Assembly (NCBI RefSeq): GCF_013408745.1
Contig: NZ_JACCBJ010000001.1
Coordinates: forward strand, 2,666,001 to 2,730,000
Source: Leifsonia soli
GTDB taxonomy: Bacteria > Actinomycetota > Actinomycetes > Actinomycetales > Microbacteriaceae
Reading direction: 5' to 3'
Length of the DNA: 64,000 bases
The notes beneath the pieces are model-generated. The model did not search any database. It was not told the DNA's origin and saw nothing but the letters and a program-made list of their open reading frames with translations. Positions 1-8,201 of the stretch are shown piece by piece. Made by a program: the position numbers and the translations under genes. Within the stretch, counting starts at the first letter, position 1, and every line of letters begins with the position of its first letter.

Positions 1-40
1 TGTCGAGGTCCATCGGGGCCGTTCCTTCCCCGTCATACGC

Positions 41-61
41 CTCCCGTACACTGCGACCGTG
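41..61 (+). promoter_or_regulatory. Leaderless promoter of the amino-acid permease
   Basis: A TACACT -10 hexamer lies at 47-52 and is followed after six bases by the GTG start at 59, where transcription would be expected to begin. No Shine-Dalgarno sequence precedes the GTG. This is the usual layout of leaderless actinobacterial mRNAs. The transcription start itself is inferred. Confidence 0.55.
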
Positions 62-1345
62 ACCGCCGCATCCCGCCAGGATCGAGGAGGCGCCCTCGCC
101 CGGCGGCTCACCCTGGGCGACGCCATCAGCATCGGCCTCGGCTCGATGATCGGCGCCGGGGTGTTCGCCGCCTTCGCCCCCGCTGCCGCCGCCGCGGGGG
201 CCGGGCTGCTCGTCGGACTCGTGATCGCCGGGTTCATCGCCTTCTGCAACGCGACCTCGTCGGCACAGCTCGCCGCCCAGTACCCCACCTCGGGCGGGAC
301 GTACGTGTACGGGCGCGAGCGCCTCGGCGCGTGGGCCGGGTTCTTCGCGGGGTGGTCGTTCGTCGTCGGGAAGACGGCGAGCTCGGCGGCGATGGCGCTG
401 ACGTTCGCCACCTACGCCGTGCCCGGTCCGTGGGTGAAGCCGGTCGCCATCGCGGCGGTCGCGGTGCTCACCCTCGTCAACAGCGTCGGCGTGACGCGGA
501 CGGCGCTGCTCACGCGCATCCTCGTCGCCATCGCGCTCGTCGCCCTCACCGTCGCGGTCGTCATCGGGTTCACGCACACCGCGGCGAGCGCCTCGCAACC
601 CGGGCCGCAGGTCACCGGCTACGGCGTCCTCCAGTCGGCCGGGTTCCTGTTCTTCGCGTTCGCGGGATACGCCCGCATCGCCACCATGGGCGAGGAGGTG
701 GTGGAGCCCGAGCGCACCATCCCGCGGGCCATCGTGACCGCCCTCGGCATCGCGCTGGTCCTCTACGCGCTGGTCGCGGTCTCGACGCTGCACGCGCTCG
801 GCGCTGCGGGACTGGCGGACGTCGCCGCACCGCTCGGAGCGGTGGCCGACACGAGCGGTGCAGCGTGGCCGGGCGTCGTCATCCGGATCGGAGCGGCTGC
901 CGCAGCCCTCGGCGCCCTCCTCGCGATGATCGCGGGCATCGGGCGGACGAGCCTCGCGATGGCCCGCGAGAGCGACCTACCCCGCTGGTTCGCGGCCGTG
1001 CACCCGCGCTTCCGGGTTCCGTACCGCGCCGAGCTCGCGGTCGGGCTGGTCGTCTGCGTGCTCGTCGCGGTGACGGACCTGCGCGGCGCCATCGGCTTCT
1101 CGTCGTTCGGGGTGCTGCTCTACTACCTGATCGCCAACGCGTCCGCCTGGACACAGGACCGCGCCCACCGCCGGTACCCGCGCCTTCTCGCCGTCGCCGG
1201 CGCCGTCGGATGCGTCGTGCTCGTCGCCACCCTCCCGGTTCCGGCGATCGTCGCCGGGATCGTGGTGATCGCCATCGGGATCGGCTACCGTTTCGTCCGA
1301 CTGCGAGTGGCCCGGCGACCGCCGCGCGAAGAGGAGATCCCATGA
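59..1345 (+). CDS. APC-superfamily amino-acid permease
   Basis: Integral membrane protein of 428 residues that probably imports an amino acid or amine by cation symport. The APC signature GLGSMIGAGVF is at about residues 26-36 in the first membrane segment, and about twelve hydrophobic segments follow, the usual APC length and topology. The N-terminal 20 residues are basic and soluble, and the C-terminus is Arg-rich, as expected for cytoplasmic tails. The GTG start is supported by a -10 six bases upstream (leaderless). The stop overlaps the ATG of the zinc-finger gene (ATGA, 1342-1345), so the two are probably translationally coupled. Substrate cannot be told from sequence. Confidence 0.85.
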   Translation: MTAASRQDRGGALARRLTLGDAISIGLGSMIGAGVFAAFAPAAAAAGAGLLVGLVIAGFIAFCNATSSAQLAAQYPTSGGTYVYGRERLGAWAGFFAGWSFVVGKTASSAAMALTFATYAVPGPWVKPVAIAAVAVLTLVNSVGVTRTALLTRILVAIALVALTVAVVIGFTHTAASASQPGPQVTGYGVLQSAGFLFFAFAGYARIATMGEEVVEPERTIPRAIVTALGIALVLYALVAVSTLHALGAAGLADVAAPLGAVADTSGAAWPGVVIRIGAAAAALGALLAMIAGIGRTSLAMARESDLPRWFAAVHPRFRVPYRAELAVGLVVCVLVAVTDLRGAIGFSSFGVLLYYLIANASAWTQDRAHRRYPRLLAVAGAVGCVVLVATLPVPAIVAGIVVIAIGIGYRFVRLRVARRPPREEEIP

Positions 1346-1707
1346 CCGACCATGCCAGCACGCACCCCATCGACCCGAGCGTCCCGCCGTCGGGTCCGGG
1401 ATGCGTCGAGTGCACGCAGACCGGCAGCTGGTGGCTGCACCTCCGCCGGTGCGCCGCCTGCGGTCACATCGGCTGCTGCGACGACTCGCTGAACACCCAC
1501 GCGACGAAGCACGCGGAGGCCACCGGGCATCCCATCATCCGCAGTTACGAACCCGGCGAGGACTGGTTCTGGGACTACCGCCGCCAGGCATTCGTGGGCG
1601 GCCCGACGCTCGCACCGCCGCTCAGCCACCCGGAGGACCAGGGCGTGCCCGGGCCGGTACAGCGCGTCCCGCACGACTGGGAACGCCAGCTGCAGCAGCG
1701 CGGCTAG
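1342..1707 (+). CDS. UBP-type zinc-finger domain protein
   Basis: Small soluble protein of 121 residues that is essentially one UBP-type zinc finger. Paired cysteines (CVEC, CAAC, then GCC) are followed by spaced histidines (H-x3-H, then GHP) in the order typical of ZnF_UBP. In eukaryotes this fold binds the ubiquitin C-terminus. Stand-alone bacterial versions are common in actinobacteria and their role is unknown. A conserved aromatic stretch (EDWFWDY) follows the finger and the C-terminus is Pro-rich. It overlaps the permease stop by four bases. A GAGGAG ribosome site lies just upstream of the ATG. A regulatory or protein-binding role linked to the permease is only an inference. Confidence 0.8.
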   Translation: MTDHASTHPIDPSVPPSGPGCVECTQTGSWWLHLRRCAACGHIGCCDDSLNTHATKHAEATGHPIIRSYEPGEDWFWDYRRQAFVGGPTLAPPLSHPEDQGVPGPVQRVPHDWERQLQQRG

Positions 1708-1736
1708 CCGGATTCCACCGCGACGGGATCATATTC

Positions 1737-1750
1737 GCTATAGTCCCGAT
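1737..1750 (+). promoter_or_regulatory. -10 element upstream of the secreted Ala/Pro-rich protein
   Basis: TATAGT at 1739-1744 is an unusually AT-rich hexamer for this DNA, 30 bases before the GTG at 1775. The -35 region about 17 bases upstream is weak. A purine-rich ribosome site (GAAGGGGGG) sits between it and the start. Confidence 0.45.
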
Positions 1751-1774
1751 CAGCGACGAGCGAAGGGGGGATCG

Positions 1775-2644
1775 GTGACCGACCTGGTCGAATCCCTTCC
1801 GCGCGCTGCCGCCGGCTCCCGCCGGAGCGTGCTGCGGCTCGCCCTGCTCGGGCTCGCGTGCGCGGGGCTGCTCACCGCTCTCGGGCTGCTGTTCCAGACC
1901 GCTCCCGCCTCCGCGGACGAGGCCCCGCCGCCCCAGGGTTCGCTGCTCGGCTCGGTCGTCCATGGGACGGTCGGGGCCCTGCTTCCCGGAGCGGCCACCC
2001 CGCAGAGCGGCGATTCGGGATCGTCGAGCGGCGGACTCGTCGGCTCGGTGCTCGCGCCGGTGACGGGCGCCGTGGATCCCGTTGTCACCTCGCTGCCCGT
2101 CGTGGGCGGCGTGGTCGACACGCTGCTCGGACCGACTCCGACCGGATCGGTCGTCGGCGCGGTCGACGGCGTGCTCGGCGGAGTCACCGGCACCGGCGGA
2201 ACGACGTCTCCGTCCGCTCCGCCGCCGCCCGTCGAGCCGGGTCCTCCGGCCGCCGCGCCCGTTCCCGCCGCAGGAGAGGCGGCAGACCCGGCGGCCGCAC
2301 CGACACCCGCACCGGCACCGCCGGCGGCGGCAACAACCCCGACGAACTCCGACGCGGAGCCGGCGGCCGCATCCGCCCTCCCCGCCGCGGCTCCCGCCCC
2401 CTCCTCGGCCGCCGCTTCCAGCGTCGCGATGCCGGGCGACGCGCCCGTGCACGGGCCCTCGTTCGGGCCCGCCGCCTCCGCCGAAGGCGTGCTGACGTCC
2501 GGGGGCTCCGGCGGTCCGGGGTCCGCAGCGGAGCCCGTCGACTCCTGGATGCCGCCCCCGGCCGTGCATGACACGTCCTGCGCCGCGCGCTCGACGCGAC
2601 CCTCCTCCGCCCCGCCGGGCGACCACGACGTCAGCCCCGGCTGA
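1775..2644 (+). CDS. Secreted Ala/Gly/Val- and Pro-rich protein of unknown function
   Basis: The 289-residue product begins with a basic n-region, a hydrophobic core at about residues 18-45 and a probable signal-peptidase site after APASA (about residue 49). The next 100 residues alternate short Gly-Ser and Val-Leu-rich segments (VVGAVDGVLGGV-like). Residues from about 145 to the end are Ala/Pro/Ser-rich and probably disordered. No LPXTG-like motif or C-terminal membrane anchor is visible, so it is probably released or loosely wall-associated. The GTG start fits the strong GAAGGGGGG ribosome site. No enzyme family is recognised. Confidence 0.7.
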   Translation: MTDLVESLPRAAAGSRRSVLRLALLGLACAGLLTALGLLFQTAPASADEAPPPQGSLLGSVVHGTVGALLPGAATPQSGDSGSSSGGLVGSVLAPVTGAVDPVVTSLPVVGGVVDTLLGPTPTGSVVGAVDGVLGGVTGTGGTTSPSAPPPPVEPGPPAAAPVPAAGEAADPAAAPTPAPAPPAAATTPTNSDAEPAAASALPAAAPAPSSAAASSVAMPGDAPVHGPSFGPAASAEGVLTSGGSGGPGSAAEPVDSWMPPPAVHDTSCAARSTRPSSAPPGDHDVSPG

Positions 2645-2863
2645 TTCCCCTCCTCCGGAGGGAGGCACGCCGCCTCCCCTCACAGCAGCGGCCCGAACCT
2701 GTTTCGGTGTCGCGCCGGTTCGAATGGCGCCCGCCCTGGGCGTGAGCCGACGCGCCGACCCGCGCTGCTGAGACCCGGAGAAGGGCGGCCCCTCTGCGCG
2801 GGCGCCCGGATCCTCCCGGGCTCGGCCGCGCGGACGCGCGTCCTGATCTTCGGAGGACAGCTC
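2645..2863. other. Intergenic region with a GC-rich hairpin
   Basis: Contains a self-complementary CCTCCGGAGG stretch at about 2650-2668 just after the secreted-protein stop. It could act as a terminator but lacks a T tract. No gene is supported. A GGAGGAC ribosome site for the next gene is at its right end. Confidence 0.4.
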
Positions 2864-4462
2864 GTGGAACGAGCAGAAGGCACAACGGAAGCACGCCCGA
2901 CCGACCCCGGGGAGCGCACGCTCTTCGATCAGGCCTGGTCCGAACTGGATGACGCCCTCGCGTCGTCCGGACCCGACGACGCGACGGAGGTGGCCCGTCG
3001 CCGCTGGTTCGACCTGGTGGCCGGGCCGGTCCCGCACCGCGCAACGGCGCTCCGGCGCCTACCCCCTGACGTGCTCGGCGAACGGCCGCTGCTCGCCCTG
3101 CTGGCCGGACACGACGATCCGACCGAGCTCCCGCACCGCATCGGCGGTCTGCGGCGCGTCGGCGAGACGGCGGAGGTGCTCGGCGATCGGGGCCGCGAGT
3201 TGCGGCGGATCGACCGGGCCATCATGCTGGCCGACCAGTCCCAGGCGCACCTCGCGCTCGGCCGCTCCCAGAGTGCTGCGGCCGCAGCCCGCGGCGCGGC
3301 GACCGAACTGGAGCAGCTGAGCGCCGCCGACGTGAGGAACATCGACACGGTGGGCGGCCTCCACGCGCAGGCCGGAATCAGCCTGCTCTACACCGGCAAC
3401 AGCGCGGAGGCGCTGACCGCGTTCGAGCGCGGCCTGGCGCACGCGCATCCGCTTTCGGGAGGGCCGGCGCTCGGCAACGTGGTCATGCTGGCGCTGCTGC
3501 ACGCCAGGAACGGCAACGGAGGAGAGGCGAGGGAGCACATCCGCACGGCCCGCTCGTCCGCTCCGCGGCTGCGTCACGACGACGCCATGCTGCTGAGCGT
3601 CGCCGAGGCGATCCTCGCGCTGGACGACCTGGACCAGGACGCGGCGCGCGAGCACCTCGCCGACGCGGCGGTCGACCTGCGGACCACACCGCACTGGATG
3701 CCGTACGTCGTGACGGCGGCGAGCCTGGAGCTCGTCGCCGGTCACCCGGGCCGGGGCCTCGCCCATCTCGACCAGTCGATGGCGGCCCGAGGCACCGAGG
3801 GCCGTGCAGCGGCCGTGCGGGCGGCGCTCGCGCCCGCGCGGTCGGTCCTCGAACTGGCTCTCGGGCATCCCGAAGCCGCCGAAGCTGTGCTCGAACGCGA
3901 CGCCGGGGAGGTCGACAGGCGCATCGGATCGGCCAGGACGCAGCTCTGGCTCGGGCGGCACGGCGCGGCGCTGCAGCAGCTGCGGCCCCTCGGGGACGGG
4001 GTGCTGTCGACGCGGCGGCGGGCCGAGGCGGTCGCCCTGGAGGCCGCCGCTCTGCTGCGCTTCTCGGACGAGGACCGCGCGCGATCGGTCATCGACCACC
4101 TCGGTGCGATCGTCGAGCGGAGCGGCCTGCTCCTGGCGCCGGCGCTGCTGCCCGCGGCGGATGTCGCCCGCGTGACGCACGCGCTGGCCGCACTGGGATA
4201 CGGCGAGACGCTCGCGCTCGACCGGGTCGTCGCTCTGGTGCACCCGACCGGGCCCGAGGTCACGCTGACTCCGCGCGAGACCGCCGTCCTCGCGACGCTG
4301 ATGCGGCATTCATCGCACAGCGCGATCGCGGAGGAACTCACCGTGTCGGTGAACACGGTGAAGTCGCAGTTGCGGAGCGTCTACCGGAAGCTCCGGGTCT
4401 CCACCCGCGACGAGGCCATCGCGATCGCCGTCGACCGCAACCTGTTCGTGGAGCGGGAGTGA
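2864..4462 (+). CDS. Large LuxR-type transcriptional regulator (paralogue 1)
   Basis: A 532-residue cytoplasmic regulator. The C-terminal LuxR/GerE helix-turn-helix starts at about residue 468 (LTPRE) and includes the recognition-helix stretch NTVKSQLRSVYRKL. The first ~460 residues are Ala/Leu/Arg-rich helical repeats resembling the TPR-like arms of MalT/LAL-type regulators, but no N-terminal Walker A motif is seen, so it is not a full MalT-type ATPase. GGAGGAC precedes the GTG start. It is a paralogue of the gene ending at 6872, which has the same length, architecture and near-identical C-terminal helices. The pair flanks a small membrane protein. Target genes are unknown; the nearby envelope genes are candidates. 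Confidence 0.85.
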   Translation: MERAEGTTEARPTDPGERTLFDQAWSELDDALASSGPDDATEVARRRWFDLVAGPVPHRATALRRLPPDVLGERPLLALLAGHDDPTELPHRIGGLRRVGETAEVLGDRGRELRRIDRAIMLADQSQAHLALGRSQSAAAAARGAATELEQLSAADVRNIDTVGGLHAQAGISLLYTGNSAEALTAFERGLAHAHPLSGGPALGNVVMLALLHARNGNGGEAREHIRTARSSAPRLRHDDAMLLSVAEAILALDDLDQDAAREHLADAAVDLRTTPHWMPYVVTAASLELVAGHPGRGLAHLDQSMAARGTEGRAAAVRAALAPARSVLELALGHPEAAEAVLERDAGEVDRRIGSARTQLWLGRHGAALQQLRPLGDGVLSTRRRAEAVALEAAALLRFSDEDRARSVIDHLGAIVERSGLLLAPALLPAADVARVTHALAALGYGETLALDRVVALVHPTGPEVTLTPRETAVLATLMRHSSHSAIAEELTVSVNTVKSQLRSVYRKLRVSTRDEAIAIAVDRNLFVERE

Positions 4463-4479
4463 CCGCCGTGCGCCGGGCC

Positions 4480-5097
4480 TCAGGGATGCAGCACGGGCTC
4501 CCCGCCGTCGCCGCGCTCGCCCGATGGCGCCCGCATGATGCCGGCACGGAGCACCCGGTCGCCCAGCAGCCAGGCGATGCCGGCAGCGGCGAGCTGCCCG
4601 GCCATCCGTCCGAGCAGGGTGAGCAGCAGGATCGGCACGGCGAGGTCGTCCGGCGACATGACCGGCAGCGAGACCAGGAAGAGCAGCACCGCCGTGACCA
4701 GCGCCCCCAACACGTAGTGCCAGGGCCGGAGCGGTCCGCGACGCCCCAGGGCGAGCAGCGTGACGTCGAACCCGGCACCCCCGACGACGAGCGGGACGAG
4801 GATGAGCGCGCCGAGCGGTGTGAAGCCGATCGCCAGGAGACCCACCAGGGAGAAGGCGATGGTGGTCGCCCACGGGAAGCCGACCAGCCGTCTCGCCAGG
4901 AACGGCAGGATGCTGTGCACGCCCGCCGCGACCGCGTAGGCCGGGGGGAAGAGCGCGGCCAGGATGGCGGTGACCGGCGCGACCAGGATGAGCAGGAGCG
5001 CGCCGAGCGCGCCGAACGCCGCGATGATGAGGAGCGTGCGCGTGCTGAGCCGCCGCGCCCCCGGACGCCCCGGCCGTCGGCTCGGTTCCGTCGCCAT
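4480..5097 (-). CDS. Small polytopic membrane protein, possibly an ECF-transporter S component
   Basis: A 205-residue protein with about five to six hydrophobic segments after a basic N-terminus. The layout (a segment, a short PPAYAVAAGVHSI-like loop, then Gly-rich segments ending in GGAGFDVTLLA) resembles substrate-binding S components of the YkoE/ThiW kind. That match is by topology and general feel, not a strict motif. The S-less ECF ATPase/T-component pair at 19.0-21.6 kb makes this reading attractive. GGGAGGC precedes the ATG. It converges on the first LuxR gene with 17 bases between the stops. An unrelated small membrane protein remains possible. Confidence 0.5.
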   Translation of the reverse strand: MATEPSRRPGRPGARRLSTRTLLIIAAFGALGALLLILVAPVTAILAALFPPAYAVAAGVHSILPFLARRLVGFPWATTIAFSLVGLLAIGFTPLGALILVPLVVGGAGFDVTLLALGRRGPLRPWHYVLGALVTAVLLFLVSLPVMSPDDLAVPILLLTLLGRMAGQLAAAGIAWLLGDRVLRAGIMRAPSGERGDGGEPVLHP

Positions 5098-5270
5098 GGT
5101 GCCTCCCTCTCGAATGCAGGCATTTCATCTTGCCCGTTTTCCGGCCGGCCCGTCGGGCTCGACCGCCCGATCGGCGAATACAGAAGGATGGTGGACGCGT
5201 TGCGTACATCGAGGTGGCCCAGCGGCGCGACGCGCCCGGCACGGGGTGAATGATGGACTCAGGAGGATCA

Positions 5271-6872
5271 GTGGGCGACGAGATGGACGGCGACGCGACG
5301 TCCGAGCGGTCGTCCGTCGACCGGGCGGCGCTCGAGGGGCTCGCGGACGCGATCGACGCCCGCGATTGGGATGCCGCGACGGCGGCCGTCCGCACCGGAT
5401 GGTTCCAGCTGCTCAGCGCGCACGGCGAGGCCACCCGCCTGCTGCTGGAGCGCATCCCCGCCTCCGAGCTCCGGGGGCATCCGCTGCTCGCCATGCTGCT
5501 CGGTATCGCATACAACGGGCTCGGCTTCCATCGCGTTCGGGCGTTGCGCTACTTCGTGACGGCCGTGCGCTCGGCCCGGGCTCCGCGCAACGCCGCGGTG
5601 AGCCCGGTCGACCGCGCCCTCATCCGGTCGGCGGAGGCGAGCGCCTACCGGCTCATCGGACGTCCGGGCCTCGCAGTCGGACCGGCGACGGCCGCTGTCG
5701 CGACGCTCGACCGCCTCAGCGACGACGACCGCCAGCAGCTCACCGAGCTTCCGCGGATCTACTCGCAGGTCGGCGTCTCCCTGTACTACGCCGGCCAGGT
5801 GGAACAGGCGATGGAGACGTTCTCGAAGGGGCTCGCCGCCTCCCCGACGACGGCGCCCTCCCCCGGGTTCAGCAACCTGGCGATGCTCGCCGGCATCCAC
5901 GCGTTCCAGGGCGACCTCCCCGAAGCCCGGGCGCACGTCGAATACGCGCGGACCGGCCCGTGGACGGACCGCCAGCGGAGGACGTACATCGGCACGTTCT
6001 ACCGTCTCGCTGAGGCGATGCTCGCGCTCGAGCGGATGGACGCCGACACGGCGCGTGTCCATCTCGGCGCGATGGAACACGATCGGCGGACCATCGAGCA
6101 CTGGGTGGCCGTGGCGCAGGTCGAAGCGCTGGCGCTGCTGGTCGACGGCAAACCCGGCGAGGCCCTGGCCGGGCTCGAGGCGTACGCGTCGATGCGGGCA
6201 GGAGAGGCGCGGTCGCCCGCCGTGCGCAGCGAACTGGGACGGATGCGGGCCCTCCAGCAGCTCGCCCTCGGCAATCCCGACGCCGCGTGGGTGATCGTCG
6301 AGCGGGACACGGTCGCGGGCGCCGACCAGCACATCGCCCGAGCGCGCGTCCACGTCTCCCTCGGCCGGAACGGCTCGGCGCTGACCGAGCTCCGTGCTGC
6401 GGTCCGCGGGCCGCTCACCGCGCGGCAGACGGCCGACGCGGCGGCGCTGGAGGCGGCGGTGCTGCTCCGGCTCGCCCCGACCTCCCGGACGCGGGGCGTC
6501 GTGGAGCATCTGGGCGCCCTCCTGGAGCGGACCGAGCAGCGGCTGGCGCTCGCGCTGCTGCCGGAGGACGATCTGGGCCGGGTCGCCGCCGCCCTCGACG
6601 ATGTCGGCTACGGGCGCGTGACGCGGGATGTTCCGCTGCGCTCCCTCCTGCCCGTCGCCGAGCCCGGGCTGCTGCTCACCGACCGCGAACTCGCCGTGCT
6701 CGGGCAGCTGCTGACGACCGGGTCCGTCGCGGAGATCGCGGCGACGCTCGTGGTGTCGGCGAACACCGTGAAGTCGCAGCTGCGGAGCGTCTACCGAAAG
6801 CTCGGGGTCAACAACCGGGAGGACGCCATCGCCGTGGCGCTGACCCGCAATCTGCTCGTCGAGCGCGACTGA
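5271..6872 (+). CDS. Large LuxR-type transcriptional regulator (paralogue 2)
   Basis: About 533 residues, with a C-terminal LuxR helix-turn-helix over the last 65 residues (LTDRELAVL at about 469, then NTVKSQLRSVYRKL). The long N-terminal region is helical and TPR-like without a visible nucleotide-binding loop. It matches the regulator at 2864-4462 along its whole length, for example in the shared run ending the recognition helix and in the final LVERD/FVERE. A perfect AGGAGG at 5261-5266 favours the GTG at 5271; in-frame ATGs at 5250 and 5253 would give seven or six extra residues but lack a good ribosome site. The downstream intergenic region carries GGGGTGAG repeats. It may act on the adjacent 7028 gene or the giant surface protein (inference). 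Confidence 0.85.
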   Translation: MGDEMDGDATSERSSVDRAALEGLADAIDARDWDAATAAVRTGWFQLLSAHGEATRLLLERIPASELRGHPLLAMLLGIAYNGLGFHRVRALRYFVTAVRSARAPRNAAVSPVDRALIRSAEASAYRLIGRPGLAVGPATAAVATLDRLSDDDRQQLTELPRIYSQVGVSLYYAGQVEQAMETFSKGLAASPTTAPSPGFSNLAMLAGIHAFQGDLPEARAHVEYARTGPWTDRQRRTYIGTFYRLAEAMLALERMDADTARVHLGAMEHDRRTIEHWVAVAQVEALALLVDGKPGEALAGLEAYASMRAGEARSPAVRSELGRMRALQQLALGNPDAAWVIVERDTVAGADQHIARARVHVSLGRNGSALTELRAAVRGPLTARQTADAAALEAAVLLRLAPTSRTRGVVEHLGALLERTEQRLALALLPEDDLGRVAAALDDVGYGRVTRDVPLRSLLPVAEPGLLLTDRELAVLGQLLTTGSVAEIAATLVVSANTVKSQLRSVYRKLGVNNREDAIAVALTRNLLVERD

Positions 6873-6948
6873 CGCGGGGTGCGCGGGGTGAGCAGGGTGA
6901 GCGGGGTGAGCGGGGTGAGCGGGGTGAGCGCGGGGTGAGTGCAGGGTG
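6873..6948. repeat. Tandem 9-bp GAGCGGGGT-type repeats
   Basis: A run of imperfect copies of GAGCGGGGT / GGGGTGAGC starts just after the LuxR stop codon and extends to about 6948. The last copies grade into CAGGGTGAAAACGCTC. The repeats could be slippage-prone or a cluster of regulator half-sites upstream of the gene at 7028. Confidence 0.7.
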
Positions 6949-6957
6949 AAAACGCTC
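6942..6957 (+). promoter_or_regulatory. GGGTGAAAACGCTC motif shared with the giant surface-protein promoter
   Basis: The sequence CAGGGTGAAAACGCTC lies 70 bases before the ATG at 7028. A near-identical copy with one extra A (GGGTGAAAAACGCTC) is on the minus strand at 18952-18938, about 100 bases before the start of the 2516-residue protein. Shared control of the two genes is an inference. Confidence 0.45.
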
Positions 6958-7027
6958 CGACGGCGCCGCCTGGCCACGTAGCGTTCCCTTGCACCCCCGC
7001 TCACCCCTCCCGGACCCGAGGAACCAC

Positions 7028-7465
7028 ATGACCATCGACGAGAGCGCCCCCACTCTGCGTCACCCCGGATTCGACGCGTCGTCCGCAGCGCGGTGGCACC
7101 GGGCGCTGCCGGACCACCTGGCCGTCCTCCTCCGCAACGCGCACGCCGACGAGCAGGAGGCGCTCGGCCCGCACCTGCGCGCCGCCTATCTCCTCACTCG
7201 CCAGGTCATCAGCGCCCTGCTGCGCGCCGGGTACCCGGCCCGCCTCCTGGCGGCCGAGCTCGCTGTGCGCAGCGAGACGATCCGGACACGCGCCCAAGCC
7301 GGATGGATGCTCCTCGGCGACATCGCCGCGCTCGCCGGCATCGACGAGGACGAACTGGCCCGGCGCTGCGTGGCGGACGGCGCGGTGGTGGAGGACGGTC
7401 GCCTGCACAGCGACGATCTCGCGCGCATCCTGTCCGCACCGGCCACGACGAGGGACGGCCGATGA
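7028..7465 (+). CDS. Small helix-turn-helix-like protein of unknown function
   Basis: A 145-residue soluble protein. The middle (about residues 60-95) reads as a helix-turn-helix: a Leu/Ala-rich helix, a GYPA turn, then LLAAELAVRSETIRTRA as a possible recognition region. The rest is acidic with no catalytic motif. The ATG at 7028 is preceded by GAGGAAC. It sits between the second LuxR gene and the RbsD-like and sigma genes on the same strand, and its upstream region carries the motif shared with the surface protein. It may be a DNA-binding co-regulator, but no family assignment is secure. Confidence 0.65.
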   Translation: MTIDESAPTLRHPGFDASSAARWHRALPDHLAVLLRNAHADEQEALGPHLRAAYLLTRQVISALLRAGYPARLLAAELAVRSETIRTRAQAGWMLLGDIAALAGIDEDELARRCVADGAVVEDGRLHSDDLARILSAPATTRDGR

Positions 7466-7480
7466 CGGGAAGAATTTTCG

Positions 7481-7519
7481 CGAACCGGCGTCATGATTCC
7501 GGATTCTCGCGATCTCTTA
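7481..7519 (+). repeat. 39-bp motif, copy A (inverted copy at 11144-11182)
   Basis: CGAACCGGCGTCATGAT is followed after exactly 14 bases by ATCTCTTA. The reverse complement at 11182-11144 has the same two blocks, base for base, with the same 14-base gap. Inside is an imperfect dyad centred on TCATGA with CCGG flanks. It lies directly after a gene end and before the RbsD-like gene. It could be a promoter/operator or the end of a mobile unit. Confidence 0.7.
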
Positions 7520-7626
7520 GGTGGTGCATGACCCGAACATGCGCCGCCGGCGGCGACCCGAAACGCTGCCGCGCAGATCGACGCCGATCGAACGGTGCCG
7601 AATCCGGGAGACCCGAACCCCGATCG

Positions 7627-7666
7627 ACGCCGAGAGCGCCCGCGACCCGACGGGTGCTCTCGGCGT
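7627..7666 (+). promoter_or_regulatory. Leader hairpin before the RbsD-like gene
   Basis: Perfect 11-bp arms (ACGCCGAGAGC / GCTCTCGGCGT) with an inner CCCG/CGGG pair form a stable hairpin 20 bases before the ATG at 7687. There is no T tract, so attenuation or mRNA stabilisation is as likely as termination. A direct repeat of GATCGACGCCGA lies just upstream. Confidence 0.5.
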
Positions 7667-7686
7667 GCACACAGAAAGCCCCTGTC

Positions 7687-8154
7687 ATGCCCGACCCGTT
7701 CACGCCGCCGATGAGCGGCGCCCTGCTCGCCCTGCTCGACGGCCTCCGGCCCGGAGACTGGCTCGCCATCGCCTCCGCCAACGCCCCGCTGCTGGAGAGG
7801 ACGCGGTCGCTGAGCGTCGACGTCTCGCCGGAGGAGGCGGCCGCGGCCGTCTTCGCCATCCTCCCGATCAGCCGCGACACCCGCCGGCCGCTCGCCGGCT
7901 GGGCCGTCGAGGAGGACGATCCGCGGTTCGCCGACCTCGCCGTCGCCGTCCAGGGTCTCGCGACCGACGGCTCCGGGCGCCGCCTGGAGCTCCACCCGCT
8001 CCCCGACGACGTGCTGGTCGACAGCGCCGACGGCGTCTCGAGCAGCATCCGCGTGCCGTGGGACGGCGCCCCGTTCCTCTTCCTCGTCTGCGTCGGCGGA
8101 GCACGTCACGAGCCGACCGACCTCCGGCGGCGGGCACTCGCCGGAGTCTGCTGA
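7687..8154 (+). CDS. RbsD/FucU-like protein, probably lacking the catalytic histidine
   Basis: A 155-residue protein whose first 60 residues follow the RbsD/FucU pattern: a Leu-rich helix, then RPGDWLAIASANAPL where the family has a HGDEI-x-ADANFP-like stretch, then a segment ending in AILPI. RbsD/FucU proteins are pyranase/mutarotases that need the histidine preceding the GD pair. Here that position is Pro, so catalysis is doubtful. The C-terminal half diverges. The ribosome site is weak (AGAAAG). It precedes the sigma-factor gene by 47 bases on the same strand. A sugar-sensing partner role is speculation. Confidence 0.5.
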   Translation: MPDPFTPPMSGALLALLDGLRPGDWLAIASANAPLLERTRSLSVDVSPEEAAAAVFAILPISRDTRRPLAGWAVEEDDPRFADLAVAVQGLATDGSGRRLELHPLPDDVLVDSADGVSSSIRVPWDGAPFLFLVCVGGARHEPTDLRRRALAGVC

Positions 8155-8201
8155 CCGGCCCGCGCGAGCACAGCGTGCACGACGACGATCAGAGAGATTC
8201 C

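Noticed and set aside
1..13. Start of a divergent minus-strand gene (ATG at 13-11, with GGAAGGAAC upstream)
   Set aside because: The layout is plausible, but only 13 bases are in the window, so no product can be supported.
2709..2725. GGTTCGAATGG as a tRNA T-loop
   Set aside because: No acceptor, D or anticodon arms can be built around it.
7521..8201. N-terminal extension of the sigma-factor frame back to 7521
   Set aside because: It would overlap the RbsD-like gene in another frame, is Arg/Pro-rich and has no ribosome site. Sigma region 2 starts right after 8202, where GAGAGA precedes a GTG.
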